Positions 45,227-57,239 of a DNA stretch of 64,000 bases are shown here, piece after piece. Where the stretch lies: the NCBI RefSeq assembly GCF_033118175.1, contig NC_083712.1:8876956-8940955 (forward strand). Direction: 5' to 3'. A program made the translations under genes and the position numbers. This DNA comes from Dama dama. Taxonomy: Eukaryota; Chordata; Mammalia; Artiodactyla; Cervidae. Each line of letters begins with the position of its first letter. Position 1 is the stretch's first letter. The notes under the pieces are model-generated. The model saw only the letters and a list, made by a program, of their open reading frames with translations. It did not search any database and was not told where the DNA came from.

Positions 45227-45914
45227 GGTCGCCCCCTGGTGGCTCAGTGGAGAAGGTCCTCACACAGTAAACAGCCGCCCGGGGTTGCAATTCTCACTCT
45301 GAGCAGAAAACGAGGGCTTTGTGTGCAAGTGGCTTGGACGGCGGTTCTGACCCCCTCCCGGCAGGTCAGCACAGCTGCCATCTGGTTGCGTCGGGCAGGA
45401 TGGACAGCGCCCAGAGAGTGACCTAGTGGGTGTGGACATGGAACCAAGACTGGACGTCTGTGTCCCCCAGCATCCACACGTCGAGTCCTGGCCCCGGTGG
45501 GGGGTGACAGGAGGGGGCTGCGGGGTGAAGCTCACAGGGTGGGGCCCCGTGAATGGGTCAGTGCCCTGATAAGCGCGTGCAGGAGCAAACCCATCTAGGG
45601 GCCACATCCACCCTTGGCTGCCCATGCGCCACTCGGCAGGAACCTGACCTGCCAAGCCCTCCCTCCAGGCCGGGGCAACGGCATCCATGGTGCACACGTG
45701 GGGTGTCTCTGACCTTCAGAAGCAGGGCTGAGACCCCTCAGAGGACAGAAGGAAACAGGCCCCACCTCCCCAGTGCCCCCCACATCCAGCACCACCACAG
45801 ACCCTGCCCAGGAGCCCCACAGGCATCCAGAACCAGAGGGCCTCCGGCCGCCAGAACTGTCCAGGCATCAAAACCTTCACAGGCGCCACCATCCCCAGGT
45901 TCTAAGAAAGCATT

Positions 45915-46636
45915 TTCTCCCAGTTGTGTTGAGATATAATTAACATGCAGCACTGGATAAATGTAGGGGTGCAGCACCATGATCTGACTGGTATACAATC
46001 ATGAAATGATTGTCACCATAATCTTAGAGAACATCCATCACGTCTTGTGGGTACACAAAGAAGTGGAAAAATGTAATTTTCCTTGTGATGAGAGCCTTCA
46101 GGATTTACTCTCTTAACAGCTTTCGTACACAAGGAACAGCAGTGTTGACTGTATTTATCGTGCTGTACCTCACATTCCTAGTATTGGTTTATCCTGTTAT
46201 TGGAAGTTTGTACCTTTGGCCACCTTCATGGCATTCTCCCTCCTCCCACCCCACCCCTACTTCTGGTAACCACAAATCTGGTCCCTTTTACTATGAGTTT
46301 GCTTCTTTGTTTTTTGAATTGCAGCACCATGTTAGTTCCTGATACACAGCATAGTGATCTGATGTTTCAAACTGATCAACACAATAAGTCTAGTTACAAT
46401 ATGTCACCATACAAAGAGGCTACACAATTATTCTTGGACTCCCCACACTGTACGTTTCATTCCCATGACTCTTATTTTGCAGATGGCAGTCTGTACCTCC
46501 TTATCTCCCAAACTTATTTCTCACCCCCATCCCCAGTCCCCTCTGCAAACACCTGTTTGTTCTCTGTATCTATGACTCTGTTTCCATCTCTTATGTTTGT
46601 TCCTTTGTTTTTTTTTGTTTTTTTTTTTTGAGTGTT
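45915..46636 (-). mobile_element. Old L1 3' region, interrupted by a younger L1
   Basis: Reading plus, the sequence has the reversed look of an old mammalian L1 3'UTR (GTTGTGTTGAGATATAATTA; ACCCCTACTTCTGGTAACCA; TTCTGTCTGACTTACATG further on after the younger insert). Its ORF2 end continues at 46722-47290. The subfamily is not fixed. An open plus frame (46200-46631) is a shadow. Confidence 0.7.
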
Positions 46637-46720
46637 TTATTTATTTATTTTTTTTATTATTATTTTTTTTTCCAGTGGGTTTTGTCATACATTGATATGA
46701 ATCAGCCATGGATTTACATG
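46637..46720 (-). mobile_element. Short 5'-truncated ruminant L1 3' end nested in an old L1
   Basis: CCAGTGGGTTTTGTCATACA followed by TTGATATGAATCAGCCATGG is the reverse complement of the 3' end of the full-length L1 in this window (about 8590-8640). It is preceded by the reversed AAT/A-rich tail. Only about 60 bases of element plus tail are present. Flanking duplications are unclear because the target itself is T-rich. Confidence 0.88.
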
Positions 46721-47290
46721 TGATTTTTAGGTTCAACATACAAGTGAAGTCATACAGCATTTTTCTGTCTGACTTACATGTTATTGCAGATTTCAAGATT
46801 TCATTCTTTGTTATACTGAAGTAGTATTTCAGTATATATATATATGCGTGGCATCCTCTCTGCTGAAGGACACTTTGGCTGCTTCCATGTCTTGGCTATT
46901 GTAAATAGTTTTGCAATGAATATGGGAGTGCGTGTGTCTTTTTTAATTAGTGCTGTCGTTTCCTTCAGATAATACCCAGCAGTGCACCGTTGGGTTGTGT
47001 GCTAGCTGCATGTTTAGTTTTGTGAGGATACTCCATGCTCTTCTCCATAGTGGCTACACCAATCTGTGTTCCCACCAGCAGCACACAAGGGCTCCCTTCT
47101 CTCTGCATCCTCAAAACCTTGTTACTTCTTGTCTGATGATGGCCACTGGGACAGGTGCAAGGTGATACCTCACTGTGGTTTTGCTGTGCATTTCTCTGAT
47201 GATTCGTGATGCCGAGCATCATTTCATGTGCCCGGGGACCATCTCTATGTCTTCCTTGGAAGACAGATCCTCTGCCCATTTTTCAACCAC
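46721..47290 (-). mobile_element. Continuation of the old L1 (ORF2 C-terminal region, decayed)
   Basis: Reversed, the sequence gives the typical L1 ORF2 end (a minus frame 47279-46965 with HQRNAQQNHSEVSPCTCPSG-like content near MRYH-type text and a frame with multiple breaks). It joins the segment before the nested insert. It is inactive. Confidence 0.75.
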
Positions 47291-47701
47291 GTTAATAGAC
47301 GTTTTTTTGGGCCATTGTAGATTCACAGCAAAACTGGGTGAAAAATAGAGAAAATGCCACATACTCCCTGTTGCCACACACCAGCCCCACCAGATGGTCC
47401 GTGTGTTATGACTGGTGAACCCACACAAATCCATCACCATCACTGCGAGTCCATGGTTTCCATCGGGGCTCACTCTTGGTGTTGGACACTCTGTGGATTT
47501 AGACAAATATATGACATGTGTCCACCAGGACAGTGACACGCAGAGCGGTCTCACGGCCCTGAGAATCCTCTGTGCTCCCCCTGGTCACCCCTTGTCCTCC
47601 CTCAGCCCCTGGCCATCTCTCAGCTTTTTCCTGCCTCCATAGTTGTGCCCTTTCCAGCATGTCCTACAACTGGAGCCACACAGAATGCAGACTTTTCAGG
47701 T
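47291..47701. other. Unassigned, probably old repeat sequence
   Basis: It looks like old repeat-derived sequence between the L1 and BovB copies (for example CTGTTGCCACACACCAGCCC, then GTGTCCACCAGGACAGTGAC). I cannot place the family. Confidence 0.3.
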
Positions 47702-49155
47702 TTGCTGTTGTTCAACTGCTCGGTCACGTCCAACTCTTAGAGACCCCACAGACCGCAGCACGCCAGGCTTCCCTGTGCTTCACCATTTCCCGGAGCTTGC
47801 TCAAACTTATGTCCATTGAGTCAGTGATGCCATCCAACCATCTCGTCCTCTGTCGTCCCCTTCTTCCGCCTTCAATCTTTCCCAGCATCAGGGTCTTTTC
47901 TAATGAGTTGGCTCTTCACATCAGGTTGCCAGAGTATTGGAGCTTCAGCTTCAGCATCAGTCCTTCCAGGACTGATGGACAGGAATTCAGGACTGATCTT
48001 CTTTAGAATGGACTGGTTGGATCTCCTCACAGTCCAAGGGACTCTCAAGAGCCTTCTCCAACACCACAGTTCAAAAGCATCAATTCTTCAGTGCTCAGCT
48101 TTCTTTATAGTCCAACTCTCACATCCATACATGATACTGGAAATACCATAACTTTCACTAGATGGACCTTTGTTGGCAAAGGCATGCCTCTGCTTTTTAA
48201 TATGCTGTCTAGGTTAGTATAGCTTTTCTTTCAAGGAGCAAGGGTCTTTTAATATCAAGGCTGTAGCCACCATCTGCAGTGATTTTGGAGCCCCCAAAAA
48301 TAAAGTCTGTCACTATTTCCCTTGTTTCCCCATCTATTTGCCATGAAGTGATGGGACTGGATGCCGTGATCTTAGTTTTTTGAATGTTGAGTTTTAAACC
48401 AGCTTTTTCACTCTCCCCTTTCACTTTCATCAAGAGGCTCTTTAGTTCTTCTTCACTTTCTGCCATAAGGGTGGTGTCATCTGCATATCTGAGGTTATTG
48501 ATATTTCCCCTAGCAATCTTGATTCCAGCTTGTACTTCATCCAGCCCAGCATTTCTCTTAATATATTCTGCATATAAGTTAAATAAGCGGGTGACAATAT
48601 ACAGCTGTGATGTACTCCTTTCCTGACTTTTGAACCAGACTGTTATTCCATGCCCACTTCTGTTGCTTCTTGACCTGCACACAGATTTCTCAGGAGGCAG
48701 GTAAGGTGTCATGGCATTCCCATTTGAAGAATTTTCCAATTTGTTGTGATCCACACAGGCAAAGACTTTGGCATAGTCAATGAAGCAGAAGTAGATGTTC
48801 TTCTGGAATTCTCTTGCTTTCTCTGTGATCCAAAAGATGTTGTCAATTTGATCTCTGGTTCCTCTGCCTTTTCTATATCCAGCTTGAACATATAGAAGTT
48901 CTTGGTTCACATACTGTTGAAACCTAGCTTGGAGAATTTTGAGCATTACTTTGCTAGTATGTGAAATGAGTGCAATTGTGCAGTAGTATGAACATTCTTT
49001 GACATTGCCCTTTTTGGGGGTTGGAATGAAAACACATTTTCCAGTCCTGTGGCCACTGCTGAGTTTTCCAAATTTGCTGACATATTGAGTGCAGCCCTTT
49101 AACAGCATCATCTTTTAGGATTTGAAATAGCTCAGCTGGAATTCCATCTCAGATT
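47702..49155 (-). mobile_element. BovB (RTE-type) LINE, 5'-truncated, with a long RT frame
   Basis: On the minus strand, 49111-48209 is a 300-codon uninterrupted frame covering the BovB reverse-transcriptase palm. It includes FIPTPKKGN, an FIDYAKVF-like motif A (family: FIDYAKAFD) and NLRYADDTTLMAESEEELKS with an intact YADD. It ends within ADGGYSLDIKRPLLLERK. Downstream of the frame, several changes break the reading, and the first part of the element (endonuclease) is absent. The copy is therefore dead, though less decayed than the one at 11600. It ends about 180 bases upstream of the next DLGAP2 exon. Confidence 0.94.
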
Positions 49156-49336
49156 TTTTAAATGTCAGCAAATACTCACGTAAACTGTCACCAGAGCCTC
49201 ATGGGCCCTCAGGAGCATGTGCACCCAATTCTGAATTACGGGGGCTTCTCCCGGACCCGCTTCATTGGGAAGAGCAGCCCCTGCCCCTGCCCCGCCCAGG
49301 GGGCTCCGTGGCTCTAACTGTGCATGTGTCTGGCAG

Positions 49337-49489
49337 GACCCCAGCGCCATGCCCAGGCCCACCTCCCAGGATCTGGCCGGCTACTGGGACATGCTGCAGC
49401 TGTCCGTTCAGGACGTCAGCATGAAGTTCGACGAGTTGCACCAGCTGAAGCTCAGCGACTGGAAGGTGGTTGAGTCCCCGGAGAGGAAG
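49337..49489 (+). CDS. DLGAP2: DLGAP2 exon: GH1 domain, C-terminal part
   Basis: The 153-nt exon of 51 codons is phase 0 at both ends, bounded by GTGTCTGGCAG (AG 49335-49336) and GTAAGC (49490). It encodes DPSAMPRPTSQDLAGYWDML and QLSVQDVSMKFDELHQLKLS, ending DWKVVESPERK (residues 330-380). LAGYWDMLQLS and MKFDEL are invariant-looking SAPAP family sequence. The frame could in principle be skipped without frame loss, but the exon is part of the folded GH1 domain, so skipping would probably damage it. Confidence 0.97.
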
Positions 49490-51490
49490 GTAAGCCGCTG
49501 CTGCATCCCCACACAGAGCCCACCACCCCCATCCCTGCCCACAATCCCTGCACGCGCTCCAAGCACCACGTTACCATGTGTGTCTCGGTCTGCAGTTAAC
49601 AGGACAGGATCTGCTACCACACCTAAACCTGTGTGTGCACAACCAGGCTGGTGCTAGAGTCATCAGCACGCACAGTCAGTCCCTTTCTTGCTGACAGTTC
49701 CGAGAAGACACCAACAGAACCCACGTATGAACTCGCAGTCACGTTTCCTGTCGGGCCCATCCTCTGAGTTATTACCGTCACCCCCACCCTCTGTGTGGAC
49801 TGCACTGTGGTAGTTCCCACAGGAGGCTTCAGGTTGCTTACAGGGACACCTGTGGAGACAAAAACACTGTAAACTTCACTGAACAATTCAAGGATGTACA
49901 CTTCCTGTAGAGCTGGCCCTGAGATAGGCTGAAAATGCCCATTAAGTTTGACCTGTCATTTCAGCTCTTCCCTTTAGGTATCATTTTCTCGAAGGCTGAG
50001 AAATAGGTGTGAATTCGCTATAAAGACATTGACTTCCTGACGCATCTTAGAGAAGTTCTCCAGAGTCATAATCTGATTTTCTTAGACAGGCATTGTCAAT
50101 CAAAATGACAAAGAAAATTGATCCGAGATACTTTGGGACAGGGAAGTTTAACGTGTAGCTGAGGGTGTACATCTGGATAATTAACACGCAAACCATCATC
50201 ATTCTTTTTCCCTAAAATGTGCCTCCCGTAGTCCAGGCTAGAGACCATCGCTCGATCGCTGGTGCTGACGAAGCCCTTGTCACTGCAGACAGGGGGCGGA
50301 GGGGCGTGCAAACGACCAGATTGTGCGTGAGCAAGTCCAGGAGGTCTATGGTTTGGGTGTGAATGAAGGCGATCATAAGTAATGATTCCCAGTGAAAAAG
50401 TTATTCTAGGAAACCACTAAAAATCCAACTTTTAAACTAGTCTGAAGATACATAAAAGTCCCCCGCCCCCCCCGCCCCAGCCCCAGGACAGCTGTGAGCC
50501 TGTTTGGACTCAAAGTGTGGGTGGAGGCTCCCAGGAGGACCGGTTTCTCACTGCCGCATGTTTCAGAGGCCCCGAAGGTGTGCACAGAGACAAGTACAGT
50601 CCTGCACTCAGGGCAGGAGTTAAATTCTGAAACAGCTGGAAGTCTTGGCAAAGTAATTACCCCAACTGACCCCTGCCATCAAGTCCGGAAGGACATTGCT
50701 TCTGGCCCTAAGGACAAAGTTCCAAACACTGAGGTTATCCTCCTGCCAAAAACAGTAAGACCGACCTCGGGTTCCGCCATGTGTCCCCTGAACCCGCCAT
50801 GGTGGCCAGGCCTGCGCACCCTGGTGCCTTCGGGTCTTTTTGGAGGCTGAAAGAAAAAGGACAGATGAGGGTTTCCCCCAGCAGCTGGGCATGTGCTTAG
50901 AAAAGGCCGCGCCCATTTCCAGCAAGGACTCCGTGTGGCCTGTCCCTCCCGCCTGGGCAGGTCCGGTGTGCGAGCCCAGCCAGCAGACAGAGGGCGCAGG
51001 AGGGATGCAGGCCTCCCCTGCGCCCGGGGCGCTTGCCAGCTCCCGGGGTTCCTTTGCTGCCGGATCGGGCAGCCTCTCTCTTTCTGGAAAAGGCGTGCTG
51101 GGATCTTGGGGTTGTGGTTGGAGAACACGAGCTGAGAGTCAGAGCCAGTTAATCGCATTCGATTCCTATGCAAGTGAAAACCCATAGGTAGTTTATGTCG
51201 AGGGGTCTGAGGCCCGTGGCAAGAGGACTTGAGGCGGCTTCCACCTCCTCGGACCTTGCGGTCTGTGGCATCGCGCAGGCCCCCGTGAAGGTGAGCGGGT
51301 GTGCGTTTGTGAGGGAGCGTTCAGCCAGCAGCAGGGTCAGAACGGTGCCAGGACCAGGCCCACGTGCACAGAGGCTTCCTGCCCCGGGAGCCTGGCGGGT
51401 AGGGCGCAGCCCCGCAGGGGTGGGCGGGGGTGGGCGGTGGGGAGCGCCAGGCTGCTCTGACCCCCACTCTTGACTTGTGATGCTTTTCAG
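49490..51490 (+). other. DLGAP2 last intron (2.0 kb)
   Basis: GT-AG boundaries. Its 3' part is GC-rich and several frames are open on both strands (50679-51473). I see no exon and no recognisable ruminant SINE in it. Confidence 0.85.
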
Positions 51491-51709
51491 GAAGAAAGAA
51501 AGGTCCCCCCTCCAATACCAAAGAAGCCCCCCAGAGGGAAACTCCCCATCACCAGAGAGAAATCTCTGGACCTGCCGGACAGACAGCGGCAGGAGGCGCG
51601 GAGGCGGCTGGCGGCGGCCAAGAGGGCGGCGTCCTTCCGCCAGAGCTCTGCCAGCGAGCGGGCCGACAGCATCGAGATCTACATCCCCGAGGCCCAGACG
51701 CGGCTCTAG
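51491..51709 (+). CDS. DLGAP2: DLGAP2 terminal coding exon with SHANK PDZ ligand
   Basis: It starts after GCTTTTCAG (AG 51489-51490) and encodes EERKVPPPIPKKPPRGK, then ITREKSLDLPDRQRQEARRR (residues 381-452), closing with SIEIYIPEAQTRL and TAG at 51707-51709. VPPPIPKK is an SH3-type ligand. The basic stretch RQEARRRLAAAKRAASF is a conserved helix. The terminal QTRL is a class I PDZ ligand by which SAPAP proteins bind SHANK. KSLDLPDRQRQEARRRL is the DLGAP2 version; DLGAP1 differs here. It is intact and ends the gene's coding part. Confidence 0.98.
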   Translation, partial: EERKVPPPIPKKPPRGKLPITREKSLDLPDRQRQEARRRLAAAKRAASFRQSSASERADSIEIYIPEAQTRL

Positions 51710-54270
51710 GGCGGGGCCTTAGCCGTGCCAAGCGCCATCCCCTCGTCACTCCAGTCTCATTCCTCCAGTGAGTCCGCCCCGCCGTCATGTTTGTGCCATA
51801 AACACCCTGGAGCGCCAGGACGTCCGAGCTCGCGGCCACAGCGACTTCTCCCAGACAGCTCGGATGCCCACCCCCGGGCCGGAGCGGCATGGGGACCCCT
51901 GACGCACCCCTCTGCTCCCAGAGGGGGTCGAGGAAACCGCTCGAGATGGAACCCAGTTCACACTTTCTTATTTATATTTTTATAAATCGTGTGATATTAG
52001 AGGCGAGAATAACAAACAACTGTGAAAGGGTGTGTCTCAGCACTCTCAAGGCATTAGATACCCCAAGAGAAGGTGCTACAGCTTGAGTGCAAGAAAGGAA
52101 GACCCCCACCCCGCGGCCTGGGGTCCCTGTGCCCTGAACCCGGCGACCCCTCACATGGTTCCTGTGCCAAGTCCATGGTGATGAGGAATCGTCTCTGCAG
52201 CCACCAAGCTCCCCGCCTCGCGCTTCTCTGGAAACCTGGGGTGGAAGTCCACCTCTGCGCTCCCAAACTCAGCACAGCATCTCCACGGCCAGAAGTCAGC
52301 TGAATATCCGTCCACACAGGGAGAGACAGACGGAAACAGAGTCTTAAGAGAGGCTGACTCTTCTGTAGCAGGGGTAGAAAGAGAACACGGTTGTCCTTAA
52401 TCAGATAAAAGAGTCGTTTATTTTTTATCCCTTTGTAACTTAAACTATCACCCACAGTTCTGTCTTTAAGTTTCACCCTTTATGCTCCATGTGATTTTTT
52501 TTTAATAGATGTATATATATTCTCAAATGCTCTATCAGTTGACTTTCCAGGGTATCCTTAAAAAACAAAACAAAACAAAAAAAGTTTGCTTGTTTAAAAT
52601 GACAGTTGTAATGCTGTAAAAAGTTTAAGAAATATGAATGTGTGTGGTAAGTATATCTCAGTTTAAATGGTAAAGAAGAAATGTGGTTTACATTGTATTT
52701 TTCCAGAATTCTTTTGTCCTATGCAGTACAGGTGAAGTCCAGAATATATTTCTTGCCTGTTTTCGACATGACAAAAAAAAAAAAAAAAAAGAAGGTCACA
52801 TTGTGATTTCCAGCTGTGGACTTTCAGAAAAGTAACTTGTTTTCATGATTCTGATTGGCACAGAGAAAAATAGGAAGGTCTCTAATGGAAGGTTTTCCAT
52901 TCATCTCGTTAAATTTAGATGCCGGGACCATTGTTCCAACTGGATGGTTGTGTGTCTGTTGAGACACCACCTCAAAGGAAGCGCCCGTGGACTTACCCAC
53001 TTGACCCCAGACTAGAGTCCTCGCTGTGACTCCAGGTAAAAGCAGGGGCCACAGCGTTTCCGTGGGACGCCGTGTGCCCGGGAGTGCGGGCCCCCAGCCC
53101 AGCAGCACAGACCCCCCTCAGTAGCACTTTGTTTTCCTGTTTGACTCGCACTTTAAGACACACCGCCCTCCACACCTCGCGCGTGAGAGCTCCGGTGACG
53201 TCCTTGCACAGGCAGGCGCCTGCCGCCTGCAGCGTTTCTTTTCCTCATAGTCCACATTCCATGAAGCACGGGGTTCGTAGGAGCGCAGGTGATAGCAAAG
53301 CATGTGTAGCTTCACAGTTTTACTTTTTTAAAGCTGAGTAGTTAAGAAGTCCCTGTAAGAACAAAACCCTGTAAATGGAACCTCATATCTGGTATATATT
53401 TTACCAAACAGCCTTAAAATATATTTGGAAGCAAAAATCAGTACGAATGTATATCCTTGAAAAATGCAAAAAAAAAAAAAATCCCTGAAATATTCTTCTA
53501 TAAATGAGCCCTATTTCCCCAGAGTATTCTAAGCATTTTTTTCTACCTAAATAAATACCTAAATCCTGAGTAGTATACAATAATGATGCTTCTTCCTATA
53601 TTTAGTATACTCTGTTAAAGACAAATGTATTTGCAAGCATTAGCATTTTAGACTTTAAACATGATGTGTTATTAAGACGAACAGCTCTCTAGAAATAACC
53701 ACAGGAAATTGGGTGTGACTCCCTGACAAGGGGAGATGTAAAATGCATATGTGCTTGCAGCCTCCTCAGGTGTGCCTCACCTGGAAGCTGATGGGTTTTA
53801 TCTCATTTCCTTGAACTTGTACAAAATGGCTATCAACCAACTATAAGATTAGACAACAATCATTCTAGATCCCAGATTCTCTGATCCTGACTTAAAAATA
53901 CTCACTGAATTTGAATTAATGTTTTTATGTTTTGTATACTCTTTTTTTTTAATTTTAACCCCCCTCCAAAATCTTGACCTGAACCATCCGTAGGTGAGCA
54001 GATTCACCTAAACTAAATTTGACGTCGGTTGTTGGTTGGAGGTGGGGAGCGTGTCCGATCCCCTACTTGATCCACGTTTTTCCAAAGAAGGTTGTGGGGG
54101 GAGGGGCAGTGTGCGTGCGGCGGCGTCTGATGAGTGTCACCGTGTGTGGGACACGACCAAGTGCAATACAGCCGTTCTCGTGGTGACATCCCGTCATGAA
54201 AGGCAGACAATAAGCCATGTTTACACGTTGTACATGTAAAGAGAAATAAAACTGTTTATAATACTTGTGT
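51710..54270 (+). other. DLGAP2: DLGAP2 3'UTR (proximal form)
   Basis: The sequence after the stop is first GC-rich, then becomes AT-rich with T-rich and ATTTA-type patches (for example 51967-51985). A Pumilio-type site TGTATATA lies at 52510-52517. Internal A-runs at 52770-52790 and 53468-53481 could cause internal priming in cDNA data. The first strong poly(A) arrangement is TGTACATGTAAAGAG followed by AATAAA (54245-54250) and, 20 bases on, a TTGTGTTCC GU-rich element. Weaker AATAAA occurs at about 53550. The true end may be farther, since similar signals occur at 55955 and 58171. Confidence 0.65.
54245..54250 (+). terminator. DLGAP2: Poly(A) signal AATAAA, best candidate for DLGAP2
   Basis: AATAAA sits 10-20 bases after two TGTA motifs (CFIm-type) and is followed by a GT-rich stretch (ACTTGTGTTCCTG). 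This is the full arrangement of a mammalian cleavage and polyadenylation site. Confidence 0.6.
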
Positions 54271-56785
54271 TCCTGCATCACACGAACTCTTACAGTCACT
54301 CCTACAGACACAGAGCACATAGCTACTCTGTGACCATTTCATCACATCCTGGATGCAATTTAGCAAAAGATGATCTTCAGGATTGAGAATCTGGTTGAAA
54401 ATGATACCACACCGCATTCTAGGCACATTTGTGATGGAAAGGAAGTGCCACGTTCTCTGTGATCACACACTTCCCTTCCCTGGAGATAACACCTGTAACC
54501 ATCATAACCAGGTGCCCTTTAGAACCATTTTCCTCACGACCAACACGTTGCTGTTGCCGTGCTGACGGCCCTGCGTGACTTTCCAAATCAGAACACAAGT
54601 ATGATAAACAGGGTCCTAGTGTTTAACAAAACCCAGAAAAGGCAAGTCTCACTTGTTCACAAGTGCGCTTTCAATGTAATTCATCTCATACATCTTCAAT
54701 GGTTATAGTTATCTTTAACATGAGAGCGGTTGTTAGTGACAGTTGTTACCATTGTTTCTCAGCAAATTGATGGGACCATCCTAGAATGGGGGATGAAGAG
54801 TTGAACTGTGGTATGATACCAAAAAATTACATTTTTGTTTCAAAGGAAATGTTGTTGATGTATTCACCTCAAAGTCGATACTAAAGACGTCCAGCATTAA
54901 ATAGGAAAGTGTATGATTAGGAAAAAAGATCAGGCTACATTGACGATTTCCTCTTTAAAGAAAAATAACCACCAAGTCAGTGACCTTGCAAGTAGAGACT
55001 GTCCCTGCTGATGCCTAGAGATAGAAGTGACCAAATTTATGGCCAGAAGACAGCACGATCCAGGGCCCACAGATGTGGGGCTGGGATGTTTCTTTGGGGG
55101 TCTGTGTTCCTGTTCAACCCTTCCCAAGTCTGCATGGGGCAGTCACCTCTCCATCACCTTCACTGGAAGACCCCACATTGCACTTTCACGCAGTTCTTCA
55201 GCCAGGTCCAGGATGGACTTTCCTGGGAAGGAAAGGCATGGCGCAGACATCCAGTCCAAGTGCCTGCAGGGGCACCGAGGACAGCTGTTTGGAGCAGCTG
55301 CCTGGTTTGGGCCGAAGCATCCGGTGGCGAATAGGAAGAGGGAGAAAGGGGAAGGCCCTGCGAGAAACCCTCTGCCCTAAGCAGTACCTGGATCCAGTCA
55401 CAGGGACCGTGAGCGCTCCGAGGAGCATCCCGGGAGACCCAGCCAAGGCTTGAGCTGCTTTGGCTGGAGAACCTCAGCTCCTCCAGACTCCTGTCCACTC
55501 CCGAAGGCCCCACGTGCAGTCTGGAATCAGTTGCCAGCGCCCAGTCCAGGGGAATGGAGGCCCTGCAAACCTTGGCCACGGGGCAGGGGCGTGTCCCACC
55601 GAGGGTGCAGAAAGGTGGCCCCGACGGGTCGGCCCGCGGAGGGCGTGGGACGTGGGCCTCCTGCCGTTCTGAGAAGCGGCACCTTCCTGCCACATGCCCC
55701 AACGTCAACCAGATGGCTCCACACACGCCTTTAACCCCACATGTTTCTCAGGCACTTCCTTTCTTCTCAAAGCCTGAACTGCTGAATTTTTTTTCTTTTT
55801 TTTGCATATTTAACATATGAATCAGGTAGTTGGAGACACTGGTTTTCAAACACCAGCCGCTTGGAACACCTTGAGAGTCTCCTTTGTTTTAATCTGCATA
55901 TTTGTTTACACTTGTTTGAAAGTTTTGGTTAAAGACACTGTTCCAAAATTCGAAAATAAAATAGAAAACCTCAAATATAAGTGACCGAGACTATAGCTGC
56001 TGCTGGTTAGCGGAACATTCTCACCACCGGGGCTAGAGCAACGGGCGTGGCCCTGTCAGCCTCCCCTGCACTGTCTGTCCTCCACGCGTGGCACGGGGTC
56101 ACATCAGAGCCCTGCGCCTTCACAGCAAGAGCTCCACCTTGTCACTTTACTCCGTTGAGAGTTGCAGTAAATGTGGGCAGTGGACACGATGCTGGGAGAG
56201 GTGCCCTTTCACACTTGCGGAAGTGCCCTTTAGCACAGAGTGGCTGCAGAGGGTCCTGCAGTCGAAAGAGAAACCTGGGAATCTCCAGTCGGCTGGCCGA
56301 GCAGCCTGGCTTCTGTTCCTACATCATCCACAACTTGTCTTGACCCTGTGTTCCCGTCTCTCCTGTTCCTGTCGCCCTCACTGACATTCTGTGAAAGACT
56401 GATGGCCCTGACATCTTCTGAGCTGGTTGTGAAAGTGTCCCCATTCTTGATAAAGCGGGTCCCACCTGCTCTGTGTGGGATGCATGTGGAATCCAGTCAG
56501 ATCCTGAGTACCAGGCTCAGCGGTCCCCTCCTGGGAAGGCTGTCTGGGCCCAGCAGGAGGCGATCACGAGCTTCTAGAGGGCCTGGAAGTGGAGAGAGCC
56601 CTGAGGGGACCTTTCTCCCTTTTCTCCGGCTTGGACAGCAAGCGTTTCTGAATGTTTCCCTGAACAAGGGCCAGGCACCCCCCAGAATGAGACTGTGTTA
56701 TCACCATTGCTTGGGCACACCTGCATCTCAGGGGAAATGACAAGGTCTTAAGTGAAACAGGAAAGCGACAAAGAAAAAATAATTT
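54271..56785 (+). other. Downstream sequence, possible extended 3'UTR
   Basis: Mixed composition with no ruminant SINE or LINE. GC-rich open frames at 55011-55820 and 56047-56740 overlap on both strands and show no domain. Absence of repeats over 2.5 kb would fit an extended 3'UTR but is not evidence for one. Confidence 0.3.
55955..55960 (+). terminator. Distal AATAAA candidate
   Basis: AATAAA lies in AAAATAAAATAGAAAACC. The downstream GT-rich element is weak. It is a possible distal DLGAP2 site. Confidence 0.25.
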
Positions 56786-56970
56786 GGAAGCAGAAAACAG
56801 CATGTGGGACCGTGCCAGGGACGGAATTAGACGTCCTGACCGGAATCGCCGGAGGCCAGTGAGGGCGCCACCGCCTCGCCCGGCCCTGGCCGCGCGTCCT
56901 GAGCCCTCTGTGCCTCGGAGAAGGCCAGGTGGTCCGGGAGAGCGCTCCGAGCAGCCGCCATCTTTTCACC
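56786..56970. promoter_or_regulatory. CpG-rich block with a YY1-type site
   Basis: Dense CpG at about 56800-56955, then GCCGCCATCTT (56954-56964), the reverse of the YY1 motif AAGATGGCGGC often found at the starts of housekeeping genes. The orientation of the motif would suit minus-strand transcription, but none is shown. Confidence 0.4.
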
Positions 56971-57239
56971 TTTAAGCATCGCGAAATCCCCGTGATTTTC
57001 CCGGTTGCTGTCCTAACCCCGGCGTTCTGATCCAGCGTTAAAAAGAATTATTTCAAGTTTCAATCTGAACTCTTGGAGCTGACTTCCCTGCAGGGGAAAT
57101 GTTAGTTACCTACCACAACACTACTTTTTAAAAGATTTTGTATACACACAGACAGAGAGAAACAACAGGGGTTTACCTCCCTACTTTCTTAGATTTTATG
57201 TGACTCTTCATCATGGGTGCTTATTCCGAACCTGAAAGC

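Larger units (their letters stand above)
42697..49336 (+). other. DLGAP2 intron (6.6 kb), repeat-dense 3' half
   Basis: GT-AG boundaries. AT-rich (TA)n sequence lies at about 43180-43290, a TGACCC-type tandem tract at 45118-45226, and old L1, young L1 and BovB sequence fills 45915-49155. GC-rich open frames at 43684-45998 show no domain. Confidence 0.85.

Noticed and set aside
48209..49111. A 300-codon reverse-transcriptase frame considered as a gene
   Set aside because: It is the palm region of a 5'-truncated BovB LINE. The rest of the element is missing or frame-broken, so it is a mobile-element remnant.
26373..51709. DLGAP1 as the gene identity
   Set aside because: The first exon shares KTPPPVPPRTT with DLGAP1, but the following text (TSKPLISVTAQSSTESTQDA), the 14-codon exon, ELEGFPGH, YREDYRT and KSLDLPDRQRQEARRR follow DLGAP2.
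55011..55820. Several overlapping frames of 90-190 codons downstream of DLGAP2
   Set aside because: They overlap in four or more frames on both strands in GC-rich sequence and have no recognisable domain; more likely 3'UTR or intergenic DNA.
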